DNA from: Elephas maximus indicus
Lineage: Eukaryota; Chordata; Mammalia; Proboscidea; Elephantidae
Direction: 5' to 3'
Length of the DNA stretch: 64,000 nt
NCBI RefSeq assembly: GCF_024166365.1
Contig: NC_064842.1
Coordinates: 27,375,001-27,439,000 of the forward strand
Part shown: positions 53,719 through 64,000 of the stretch, one piece after another
Numbering within the stretch: position 1 is the stretch's first letter
How the letters are laid out: each line of letters begins with the position of its first letter
Position numbers and translations under genes: made by a program
The notes under the pieces: model-generated
What the model was told of the DNA's origin: nothing
The model's database searches: none
The model's input: the letters and a program-made list of their open reading frames with translations, nothing else

Positions 53719-53935
53719 GGCCATATGGGTATCATGTTCCATGAAATATATCACAAATGTGGTACATATCGATACCATGGCCCAGGAAGTGTATAAAAAA
53801 TGTCATCAGGGAGGCAAGCACTTTATAAAAGATGTCATCAGGGAGGTGGCTAATGGGAGCAGGCCGTATCGGTTCCATGTTCCATGAAGCACATTACACG
53901 CAGGGTACCATGGCCCAGGAAGTGCATCACAAACT
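53719..53935 (+). repeat. Internally repetitive element, unidentified
   Basis: GGCC(A/G)TAT...GTTCCATGAA occurs at 53719 and 53862. TACCATGGCCCAGGAAGTG occurs exactly at 53773-53791 and 53906-53924. ATGTCATCAGGGAGG occurs exactly at 53800-53814 and 53832-53846. I cannot name the parent repeat. Confidence 0.65.
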
Positions 53936-54552
53936 TGTTTTCAGACCAAAAATAACTCACTTACTTGATACTTCCAAATGCTGGTAACTGTACCTTCCAA
54001 ACAACACAGGAAATAGTATATACTTTCAAGCCTTATCTCACAGTACAGAAGCCAAAAGACACAGAAGTTTTACAAAATCACTCCTTTGGGAAGCATCCTC
54101 TCATACGAATGACTCTCAACACTCAATTGTGATGCAGAGCAACATCCTTGTTTTTAGGCAGATGCACCAGTATCCGCCACGATGCCAGAATGTGCTAACG
54201 TGGCTCAAATGCCTGCCAATAAACCTCCAGAGGTAGAAAACGTGAGTGGTAGTTAAATCCACCAGTATACATGAAGGACTTATATATAAGAATACCTGGG
54301 GATCTTGTTAAAGTGTAGATTCTGATTCACTATACCTGGGGTGGAAATGCAAATTCTCAGCAGGAACTTGTTAGACATGCAAATTCTCAGCAGGAGTTCA
54401 AACTGGACCAAGCTGGTTTGAAGCCCTGTTTCCAACTTACCGACCTGACTTCAAGACGTCTTGTTGGGGAAATGGTCAAATATATCACTAATTTCAGGAG
54501 CACTTCCCAACTTTCTGCATACATAGAAAATTTATGCTACTGGGATACATGA

Positions 54553-54726
54553 GGGGAGACTTGGTGGCAAGCTGGTTATGAGCTATGGCTGCTAAACAAA
54601 AGGTCAGCCGTTCGAATCCAGTAACTGCTCTTTGGAAATACTATGGGGCAGTTCTACTCTGTCCTACAGGGTCTCTGTGAGTCGGAATCGACTCGGCAGC
54701 AATGGGTTTGGAATTTTTGGGGTTTA
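54553..54726 (+). mobile_element. AfroSINE
   Basis: Head AGACTTGGTGGCAAGCTGG, body CTATGGGGCAGTTCTACTCT, tail GGAATCGACTCGGCAGCAAT. Confidence 0.92.
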
Positions 54727-55754
54727 GGATACATGAACGAGGTTGCTCAAAGCCAAGGGTAACTAATCTAGGGGCTAAGGCTGCCCTTGGCCCCGCCATC
54801 CAGGGATAAGGAGATCATTTTCTCAGCACATCTGAGTTGAGACTGTTGGTAAGCTCTGAATTAGAATACAGTTTTTTTTTTTGTTTTTTTTTTATGACAA
54901 ATACTACAATGGAGGCATTCACAGCGTGCTGTGGGAGGTTGCTTAACAGATGACAATTAGAAGCCTCCCAGGGAGGTAATGCATGAGCTGAGTTTTGAAA
55001 CAATAAATAGGTGTCAGCTAGATGAAGGAAAAAGAAGGGCAGGCTAGGCAGAGACTAGTGCTGTGAAGGTCCAGAATCATACCAGCTAGAAGGCACGGAG
55101 GCTGTTTGGCTGAAGGAAGGAGCTGTAGCAGGAGATGAGACCCAGAAAGAGGGGATAGGTCAGACTCAACTGTGCCTTCTAAGGCACCACCATTCTTCCC
55201 CTCCACCCTTTCCATTCCCTGACCTTTACCACATGTCCTGCTTCCACCCCGCTCTTCCTCATCTCCCTCTACTTTCCCATGGCTTCCCTTCTGCACTTCG
55301 AGCCATACCCCAGATCTGCAGGCCCCTCCTTACACAAATCCTTGTATTTTGCCACATGAGAAACAAAATAAAAATGAAAGTTATGGAAAATGTTGATTTA
55401 AAAATTTTTAATTCAGAAAAAAAAAATGTAAGCTGCACTAAATGCTTTAGCAAAGCATCCAGTACTATTTAAGAGTACACAGAATTTTGAAAATGAATGC
55501 TATCATAGAAAAAGTCCTTTTTCCTTTCCAGATTGAGTTTAAAAAGAGAATAAAACTAGCTGCACGTCTGCATCCATTTAAGGTGCCTGAAATTTGCAGT
55601 CACTCCATTCTTTCTTTCTCAGTTAACTGTTTTCTGCTCCTGCAATTTACACACGCTACCACCAGATGGAAGTACGGTACCCGTCTACAGTCTCCAAGGA
55701 GGTTTTCCAACCTGTGGTTAAATAGTGTTAACAGGGTCTGTTTCCATTTCTTTT
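54727..55754. other. MTR intron, no further feature
   Basis: Intron with no supported feature; a T-rich run lies near 54872-54892. Confidence 0.4.
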
Positions 55755-55850
55755 CTTTTTTTGGTGGTAAAAATATACATAACACAATATTTGCCAATTC
55801 AACACTCTTTACACGTGCAATTCACTGACACTGATTACATTAAACATGTT
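55755..55850 (-). mobile_element. L1 3' end fragment
   Basis: GGTGGTAAAAATATACATAA, then CACGTGCAATTCACTGACAC, a reverse L1 3'UTR end as at 14560-14670. Confidence 0.55.
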
Positions 55851-56718
55851 TCATTTCTACTTAAAAAATAAATAAATAAAACAAATTATTGAGAATTCTC
55901 CCCTTTAAAATATAACAAGTTAAAAGCCTCTGAGTAATTATCAAGTGAGCTCCTTAGAAGAGACTGAACTGTGTGTCCTTGACCTAGATACGGTCATTTT
56001 CCTCACTTAGTTGAGCACGCTAACATTCACAATTGCACAGTTTCAAACTGCTTTCATTCTTATGAAAGCATAATTTCATATATTATTTAATTTTTACCCA
56101 TATTAGACATTATCCTTCCTGCCACTCTTTGTTTTTTTTAAGAACTAGATGTATGATATGTAATTTTAAAATTACTGTTGATATATAATACTTTTTCTTA
56201 TAGAATTAAACACTGCATTATCTTTTAAATGGGAAAAGTCCACATTTGTCTTTTTATATAATTATTAGTAGAAAGTATACCTAAATCAACTTTTATATAA
56301 TCAACTATCTGATCAAAAATACTTTAAAATATTCTATATTATTTTTGAACCATGTATCATCCAAAGCAAACAAGTTATTTTTATAAAATTCTTAAGGGGA
56401 ATTTAACTAGAATATTAATATTAGACTTTAAAGTTATTGGCAAGTAAAAAAAAAAAAAATTGGAAGGTAGAATGACACAGCATGGAGTCCCAAATTTGGG
56501 AATTAGAAGCCCTGAGTATTCCTGTCATTTATGACACATGTGCCCATGAAGGAATCCAACTTTTCTAAGCTAGGTTTTGTCATCTGTAAAATGAGAAATA
56601 CAGTAATAACCCTACAGCAAGCAGCACAGGACAAAACCATGGAAGAAAAAGAAGAATGAATGAAAATAAAGGAAAAGAACCAAGACAAGAAGGGGAAAAA
56701 AAAAGGGAAACCAAAAAC
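55851..56718. other. MTR intron, no further feature
   Basis: Strongly AT-rich intronic sequence; nothing recognised. Confidence 0.4.
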
Positions 56719-56852
56719 CATACCAAACCAAACTCATTGCCGTGGAGTTGATTCTGCCTCATAGCAACCCTACAGGACAAAGTAGAACTGCCCCCTAGGG
56801 TTTCCAAGACTGTAAATCTTTACAGAAGCAGACTGTTACATCTTTCTCCCAA
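56719..56852 (-). mobile_element. AfroSINE, long variant, truncated
   Basis: AACTCATTGCCGTGGAGTTG at left. It stops in the long-variant middle segment (AGAAGCAGACTGTTACATC), so the head is missing. Confidence 0.88.
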
Positions 56853-57574
56853 AAATAAGAAAAGGAAATGGGTAAGTCAGTTATATAAAAGCCTTGTATA
56901 AACTGAGAAGTGGCAGACAAATATTAGCTATTAGACTCTTGGATACATCCTTAAATATGCTCAAATTCTCAAATTTGAAAGTTCTATTGCATCCTATCAT
57001 CTTCTTCCCCTAAAAAGGAATGTCTTTTCTTTCTAGACAACTATCACATTTAGTCCTCTTGACTCTTTTTTTCCTAGTAAAGAAAAAGCATTCTTCCTTC
57101 GTGAGATTTACTGCATCAGGGACAAAATGCTGGGAACATGGAAATCGCATTAGGATCCCTCAAGAGCTGGATTATGTGCCCAAGCACTGGCACCGCTGCT
57201 CAGCAAAGCAGACATTACTACATCAGCTTGGTCTTCTGGGGATCTGCCACTAGCCGGCATCACTGAAATCAAACTCGTCCATGCTAAAAGTCTACGTGTT
57301 AAACGACACAAGCCAAAAGGACGTTGGCCTCTGATAGGACTTTGCACATTCACTTACGCTTTTGTAAAAAGAAATGAAAGTTTCATCAGCAGGTGTTTCT
57401 CCAGTTGGACTTGTTAGCAAAGATAAGCAAACCTTCCACGCACAAAACAGGAATTAGATGTGCTTGAGAGAAGCCTCAAGTTTAAGAAGCTGCTTTTCAT
57501 GACTGTTAACGTTCAATTCAGTAGCACCCTGGAGAAAGCCCATGATTCTTTCTGACCTTTTAAAATTTCTTTAT

Positions 57575-57610
57575 GGGGCGGGTGGGGGGAAGAGGAGGGG
57601 GAAGGGAGGG
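57575..57610 (+). other. G-quadruplex-prone tract
   Basis: Plus strand G runs of 4, 3, 6, 5, 3 and 3 within 36 bases, separated by loops of 1 to 7. This is the template strand of MTR. Confidence 0.6.
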
Positions 57611-57819
57611 CAAACATTCTAATATGATCCTCTCAACTAATTATCCCTTAATCACAATAAATAATAATAATACGCTGACGATGTCTCAAGAATCGCTTTT
57701 AGGAAGTTACATACAAGTCCTCTTCTTTGACAGGGCTCTGGTTGCATTACCTCAGTTGGATACGTACTTGGCTACTCAGCCTGATAAAACAGTAAACTTG
57801 TTGACAGCAGAAAAGCTGA

Positions 57820-57895
57820 CTAAATCATTTTGGTGTCTCTAGTATAATGCCTGGCATATAGTAGATGACCTATAAACATTTATTAAACGGAACTG
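57820..57895 (+). repeat. L2 3' fragment
   Basis: AGTATAATGCCTGGCATATA followed by AACATTTATTAAACGGAACT. Confidence 0.52.
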
Positions 57896-59081
57896 AATTT
57901 TAACCCTCTGTGACAACTGCAAATAGAAACCAACAACATCAGGTTTGAGAAGGTGAGATAATGGCAGAAATGTCTACACCTTACCCCAATACTTCTTACA
58001 TTCTACTATAACAACCTCCTCTGCATCTCCAACAAGTTTATCTTTAAAAAATAATAATAGGTTGCTAGAAACAGTATTCCTCACTTCTAGGAGCAGGAGA
58101 GATGCTAATTCTTTTTACATTAAGTGAGTAAGCAAACAGAGGTGCTTCTGATACAATCAGAGGAAAAGTGGTGTGACCCTTGTCACCACGCCTCCATCAC
58201 CAGCCTTCTTCATTGCATTTAATAAGCTTTGAAGACAGGGTGGGGGCTTGACAGATAATTGTTACTTGACAGCAGGAGAAGAGAACTCAAAGGGCTCCGC
58301 TATAGCACCAATCAAGTCTCTCCTCTCGATAGGAAAAAGTTCAAATTAGAAAAAAGTCCATGACTGAAAATGCCTGTTGCTTGGACAAGAACCAGGAAAG
58401 ACATTAGCTATATTAGGCTTTTCATAATAAAGAATACGTTGAATTCTGAGCAAAACACACACTTACTATAGGTCACCAGCTCTGACATGGAAATAGCTTT
58501 ATGAATATTTATTTATATCAGAAGGGAATTTTACTTGTGTACAATATTCCAGAAAATAGGTTCATTACAACCAAGAAGCACACACAGTCCTGTTCTAAGC
58601 AAAGAGAGAATTGTACAGGCAAAGCTTTCTTACAAAACTCCATTTAGCCAGGATTTCATAAGATCTCATGTCCAAAATCTGACAGTTCATTAAGAAATAA
58701 AGGGAACATGATAAAAAAATAAAAAAAAAAACCCTGATCATGGGAGAAGCTTAACATATCAACCATTATAGCCTCCATCCCAAGGTCAATGATCAAGAGC
58801 TTCTCGGTTGTCTTAACCCTACTTCGACTTTTGAAAATAGCTTTTACTATATTTTTTTGTCCTTACTGAGCACATAGAAGATAGGTAATTATTAACTTAT
58901 TTCATTTGAAATGGTGTGTTTACTGTAGAGAATTCAGAAATACAGGTAAGCAAAAAGAAGAAATAAAAAATAACCTCCAACATCCATTGCCATACCCTAC
59001 CTCTCCCACCCGATAAATAATTACCGTTAATGCTTTCATATTTAACTAGAAAAGGGCTGAAAGAGGTGAGTTCTCAACTTA

Positions 59082-59219
<138 letters not shown>

Positions 59220-59368
59220 TCATGTCAAAGCAGATCACCTAGTCCTCTAAAGTCATACAGATGTTGGTACAGAAAGCAATTTAATACAACCGAGATAATC
59301 TTAAAGATAAATCACATGCTCTCCAAGTAGAAAGCTATAAGCCCAAATAGTTCAAAGAAAGCCTACCT

Positions 59369-59430
59369 GGTTGGTTAGCTCAGGGGGCTAAAGCATTAAA
59401 CCAAGATCACGAGCACCATGCAATGGTTTA
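59369..59430 (+). pseudogene. tRNA-Ile-like fossil
   Basis: GGTTGGTTAGCTCAGGGGGC is a good tRNA D-arm/box A in the tRNA-Ile pattern. ACCAAGATCACGAGCACC resembles its anticodon-to-variable part with the loop shortened. No intact box B or acceptor stem, so not a working tRNA. Confidence 0.4.
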
Positions 59431-59577
59431 AGTACTAACACAATACAGTCTCACGGCTGAAGACTATACCCCTAACTCCCAAAACCTGATGCATGTTTAT
59501 TGTTAGAAGGAACAGGGAAGAGAGTGAGGAGTTAGTTAAGTGGTATGTCCCATTTGAATCTGAAAAACAACCACAAC

Positions 59578-59755
59578 CAGGGGTGGATTAACCATAAAGC
59601 AAGGTACGCACAGGCTCACTTGTGCTTGCTTACTAATCTGTAGTACACAATTTCACATGTTTGTGGTGAAAACCAGGTGGAAATGTACGTCACAGATTAG
59701 TAAGTAAGCACAAGTAAGCCCCTGCATACCTTGCTTACTGGGTAACCCGTCTCCG
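59578..59755. mobile_element. Near-palindromic hAT-like MITE
   Basis: 178 bp with ~60 bp inverted arms: GCAAGGTACGCACAGGCTCA and CTTGTGCTTGCTTACTAATC on the left pair with the reverse of GATTAGTAAGTAAGCACAAG and CCCTGCATACCTTGC on the right. The left end CAGGGGTGG and possible 8-bp flanks ACCACAAC/ACCACGGT (5 of 8 alike) suggest hAT. Confidence 0.7.
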
Positions 59756-59916
59756 ACCACGGTGCAGAGGTGTATTTGATTATCTTTCTATTTCTTTAAC
59801 ACTGTTGTTCTACGACTGTCAGCAGCCAAAAAAAAAAAAAAAAGTATGCAAGGCAAGTGGGATGCTTTTGAGCACTATATCTGTCTATGCCAGTCACAAA
59901 CTCCAATCAATTTAAG

Positions 59917-59960
59917 AATTTAGAATCCAAGGAGCCAGAATTTAGAATCCAAGGAGCCAG
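59917..59960 (+). repeat. Exact 22-bp tandem duplication
   Basis: AATTTAGAATCCAAGGAG plus CCAG occurs twice back to back, 59917-59938 and 59939-59960. Confidence 0.9.
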
Positions 59961-60109
59961 AGCTGACTGAGCTTCAAAGGTCAATAAACAAGGTCAAAAA
60001 CCTCAATGATTTACCATGGTGGTGCAGCCAACAAGAATTAAATTGAATCCAGAAGTGGTTCCAAGGACATTACCAGTATGCAGAGATTATTCAGTTAAGA
60101 GTTTTCCAA

Positions 60110-60235
60110 AACCAAACATTACTCAGTTACTTCAAGGGCAGGGATTAAGTCTTATTCATCTTTGTAGTTTCACAAGACCTGGCATAGAAGCTCTGTAAAT
60201 TGTCAGCAGACGAATAAATGCATAAATGAAAAAAC
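60110..60235 (+). repeat. L2 3' fragment
   Basis: GGGCAGGGATTAAGTCTTAT, CAAGACCTGGCATAGAAG and GACGAATAAATGCATAAATG follow L2 3' order. Confidence 0.45.
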
Positions 60236-60466
60236 TGGTTTTGTCTTGAAATCACAGGCTTTGATTGAAAAATTATGCCTATATTGACGATTTCATAAAG
60301 TCACATTGAAAGGAAAATCCTGGGGTATTCTGATACTTCATAAAAGAAAAGTGCTGGCTCATTCCTCTATTTCATCTTCAAGGACAACTGCAGGTTAAGC
60401 CCAATCACTTAGCCCCTCCCCCACCCCAGTAAGCATCATCAGGGCCAATTCCTCAAAGGGCCCTCA

Positions 60467-60613
<147 letters not shown>

Positions 60614-60814
60614 TCAGGCACCTTTAAGAAATCACCTGCACTCTGCTAATGTCCCCTTATGAAATTTTAGCACAAATTAAGAATGCATGCTTTCCTCCTC
60701 AGGCCAGCTACAGTGGAGTCCACTCTTAAGAGTGGGCAGGATAAGGAATAAGCTCCCTGTGGAGAAGGTCAACAAATGAAGTACAAACAGAAGGAAAATG
60801 AGATCAGAAATCAA

Positions 60815-60980
60815 AAGTGTACAATTTCTGTCCTCCAAACTCTTCCATGTTATTTTTCCTCTGTCCAGAATGTCCTCCATCACCTGTCCAAGTTCTATGC
60901 ATCCTCCAAGTTTCAATCTTCTCCACCAGGAAAGCATTACCAGCCTTCTCTTCTGAATCCCCAGCTCATGACTCACAATG
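60815..60980 (+). repeat. L2 fragment
   Basis: TGTCCAGAATGTCCTCCATC and CCACCAGGAAAGCATTACC match the L2 part just upstream of its 3' end. Confidence 0.5.
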
Positions 60981-61429
60981 AAGCCTCTCGCATAAGCAAG
61001 AAGAGAGCCCTTCAGCTTTCTGTATGCCGCATAGTCCCAACCTACATGCTGGACAAGTATTTGTTAACTGATGTAATTAGTAGCTATTGTAACTCAAAAT
61101 AAGAGTTCTGGTTTCATTGGAAACATCATTTAATGGACCACTACTAGAAACCTTTTTTTTTTTTTTCTCCGAAAGGTGTATCCTTAAAGATATTATTAAC
61201 TTTATCTTGGGTTTTATTTTGTTGTGTTAAGGGTGAGAGACAGAACTGAAGACTAGGATGCCAAGAACTTTAAGGCGACGTCTAACCTCCACACTACCAA
61301 AAGATAGATTTTTCCAGATATTACTGGTACTCCTAAATATATTTACAGAAGGAATGACCAAATCTCCAGGCCTTTGAGCTCTTGTCCAAATTAAAATCTC
61401 ATAAATATACCCAAACACACTATTTATTA

Positions 61430-61621
<192 letters not shown>

Positions 61622-61714
61622 CTACAAAAAAAAAAAAAAGAAATACATCAGAAGAAAATCACATAAAAAAACTGCCTTAAGTCCAAACAGCCAATAAAGA
61701 CTCAATCACAGATG

Positions 61715-61935
61715 TGCTAAAGGCTGCAGCTTCTGGAATCAGAACGCATGGGTTAGGGTCCTGCCTCTTATCACTAATTTAGGCAATTTATTAAGCTTTG
61801 GCTTCCTCGATTAAAATATCACAATAGTACCTACCTCATATAGTTATTTTGAGGATTAAATGAAATAACCCATGTAAAGTCCTTAGTTGGCTTTATTGAG
61901 TAAAGTACTTAATAAAAGTGAGCTATTAGTGACAG
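61715..61935 (+). repeat. MIR
   Basis: GGAATCAGAACGCATGGGTT, ATAGTACCTACCTCATATAG and GAGGATTAAATGAAATAACC; nearly full plus-strand MIR. Confidence 0.68.
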
Positions 61936-62397
61936 AAGAAGTACTCATAAGTAAAGTTCAAATTCATAACAAAACACACTTTGTATCCTAGTGGTTTAAT
62001 GGATTACACATTAATAAATACCTCCCATGAAGTCAGTATGTCTTCTCACTGAAATGTTAAAGGGATGGAGGAGGAACGACAATGGACAAGGGCCTTAGCT
62101 GGAGGTTGAAATCCGAGAAGCCTCCGTGTCCAGCCTTTATGAACCAAGCCATACTCCTCCGGAGTCCCCAGTTCAGGGATCCTTGGATGTGGCGGACTAG
62201 TTCCACAAAGTCAAATATGTGAATCCCAAAAAGGTCCAAGAAATTAAAACTTAAATTCTAGAGTTAAAAAAAGAGCTCTAAATTCTCCAGATTCACAAAG
62301 AGGAAACTGAAGTCAAGAGATTATTTGTCTTGCCTAAAATTCTAATTATCAGAAGATCCAGGACTTATTGCTGACTGACAACTCCTTGGTCTGAAAC

Positions 62398-62615
62398 AGG
62401 GTTTCTCAGCCTCAGCACTACTGACATTTTCGGCTGGATAATCCTGTGTTTTGAGGGCTATCCAGTGCACTGTAGGATGTTTAGCAGCATCCCTGACCAC
62501 TGAATGTCAGTTGCATCCCAAACCCCCAGTTGTAACAACCAGAAATGCCTCCTAACATTACCAAATTGCTCTGGGGGTCAAAACTGCTCCAGTCAGGGAC
62601 CACTGGTCCAGGGAG
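62398..62615 (-). mobile_element. MER20 hAT-Charlie element
   Basis: GGGTTTCTCAGCCTCAGCAC, TGTAGGATGTTTAGCAGCAT and CCCAGTTGTAACAACCAGAA with the ending GGGACCACTGG fit MER20 in reverse, about full length (~218 bp). Confidence 0.78.
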
Positions 62616-62675
62616 CCTCCTTCTCCAGCACTAGCATCAGACGTCCAGTTCACGCTCAGTGTTCCCATAACTCAC

Positions 62676-62765
62676 CTTGACAAGGGCATACTCAAGGCGT
62701 TCTTCGATGGGGCCACTCCTCCACTCATCTGTCTGAATGACTTTTTTCCCTTGTGTTCCATGAGT
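62676..62765 (-). CDS. MTR: MTR exon 19: start of the B12-module cap
   Basis: This 90 bp exon encodes 30 residues (about 652-681) containing [10 protein letters not shown] and ERLEYALVK. It lies at the linker between the folate domain and the four-helix cap over the cobalamin. In the transcript sense the acceptor is TTCAATTCAG and the donor is AAG/GTGAGT, both phase 0. It is the most 5' exon I can find in the window; the next one upstream must lie beyond 64000. Confidence 0.93.
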
Positions 62766-64000
62766 CTGAATTGAAATTAGGACAGAAAGAAAGGTACAAC
62801 AGGTCACTTGACTAAACTATTTGGCGGCAAAAACTGTGTCTTATTCTTCTTTTACGTTCCCAGCCCGTAGTAAAGTGCCTAGCATGAATTAAGACCTCAA
62901 TAAATGTTTGAGGGAAGGAGAGAGGAAAAGAGGAATCTTTTAGGATTTAAAGATCTTTAGTAGAGAGACAGGTGAAGCTCCATTGTTTTCTTTCCTTCTT
63001 TCCTAAAAGGTAACAACTTAGGACAAAATATTTCCAGAAGAAACTATATCTCAAACCTGATTAGCTTTATAAGTTCTCAACTAGGATCACCACTATCCAC
63101 AAACATGTGTAGGGAAGCTGTAATAAAGCTAATTTAGACACCACTCTGGAGATGGGCACACTAAGAGGCGTAAGACACAAAGACTTTGTGGATAATATGT
63201 GCAGAAATGTAAGCTATAAGAGAAAGCATGTGCCGAGGGTTCAATGAGTCAATGATACAAATTAGGGAATTTTGAGGAAAGACCAGTTGCCACAAACTAG
63301 GGTGGTGATGAGAGGCTTCTAGGGTAGTGATGACAGATTCAGCAAAGGGACAGAAGTGGCAGTGATCATGGTACATTTGGGGAACTGCATTACTTTATCT
63401 GTTTCTCCATGTCAAATGGTGGCACCAGCTTCCAAAACCAGAAACCTAGGTACCATCCTTGAATCTCCATTCATTCCTCAAAGTCAACTAATCACCTAAT
63501 CCTAATGATTATAAATACGACCTCAATATTTCCTCTCTCCACTCCCACTTCTACTATCATGGTCTGGGCAACTAACTGGTCTCTGGAGCCCAGAATCACT
63601 CTGATCTCCAATTCATCTTCCACTGTAGCCAGAGGGGACCTTCTAAAATGCAAATCTGTTCAGACTGCTCCTCTGAGAAAAAGCCCTTTAGAAGTTCCCC
63701 ATCACTCTCAGCGTACAGTACTGACTCCTTAACATGCCATACAATGCACTGGTCTGGCTTTCTCCCATAGCTTCAGCTTTTTCTATTCCCAACGAGCTTC
63801 AGCCACCCTGAAGATCTCAGCCCCTCACATTCTCCATATTCTCTTTAACTTCTGAGTCTTCACACTTGCCCATACATTTATTTAGCACCTCCCACAATGC
63901 CAGGCAAATATTCCTCCCCTGGCAGGAACCACTAGCTCCACACTCCAAGCCAAAACCTTAACCTGGCTAACTCCTATTTAACTTGTGCCCAGTAGTACAT
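62766..64000. other. MTR intron running off the window, with L2 pieces
   Basis: L2 ends at about 62845-62915 (AAAGTGCCTAGCATGAATTA) and an L2 body at about 63590-63900 (CAGACTGCTCCTCTGAGAAA). No exon is found; the next MTR exon upstream is outside. Confidence 0.45.

Overview
This is eukaryotic, placental-mammal DNA, and the repeats point to an afrotherian, most likely an elephant. About twenty copies of the AfroSINE tRNA-derived SINE are present, together with 3' ends of the RTE/BovB-like LINE that shares its tail, a mammalian L1 family, an ERVL-type LTR, and old MIR, L2 and MER copies. No bacterial-type gene, operon or CRISPR array is present. The species call is inference from repeat content.

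One host gene is present. It is the 3' half of MTR (5-methyltetrahydrofolate-homocysteine methyltransferase, cobalamin-dependent methionine synthase), on the minus strand from 62765 down to its stop codon at 20546. Fifteen coding exons were read by eye. They join without a stop or phase error and cover human residues about 652 to 1265: the helical cap of the B12 module, the B12-binding Rossmann domain with its DxHxxG motif, and the whole AdoMet/reactivation domain. Residue numbers were obtained by counting back from the stop, assuming the 1265-residue human length. They put the cobalt-ligand His at 785, the Asp of the human D919G polymorphism at 919 and the Pro of the cblG P1173L site at 1173, so I see no insertion or deletion in this half. 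The earlier exons (catalytic Hcy and folate domains) lie beyond 64000.

Layout. 1-3317: an internally deleted L1 on the minus strand. 3318-20545: sequence downstream of MTR, filled with L1, L2, SINE and RTE-derived fragments, including a composite L1 insertion (11098-13547) that splits an L2. 20546-26100: the last five MTR exons, close together. 26101-36068: a 10 kb intron holding an ERVL-like LTR, itself split by a near-full-length L1 (27591-34976) with matching target-site duplications, antisense to MTR. 36069-49785: six exons spaced among SINEs and RTE fragments. 49786-59082: a 9.3 kb intron rich in SINEs. 59083-62765: the four most 5' exons seen here, one of them followed by a GC-AG intron. 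62766-64000: intron.

The mobile elements form dependency pairs. AfroSINEs and the tRNA-Gly-headed SINEs end in the same 3' sequence as the RTE LINE fragments at 40150 and 47890, as expected if that LINE moved them. I found no new multi-gene system. The points most worth a second look are the GC-AG intron in MTR, the tandem 5'-UTR monomers and the altered endonuclease active site of the intronic L1, the two rearranged L1s, and a near-palindromic hAT-like element at 59.6 kb.
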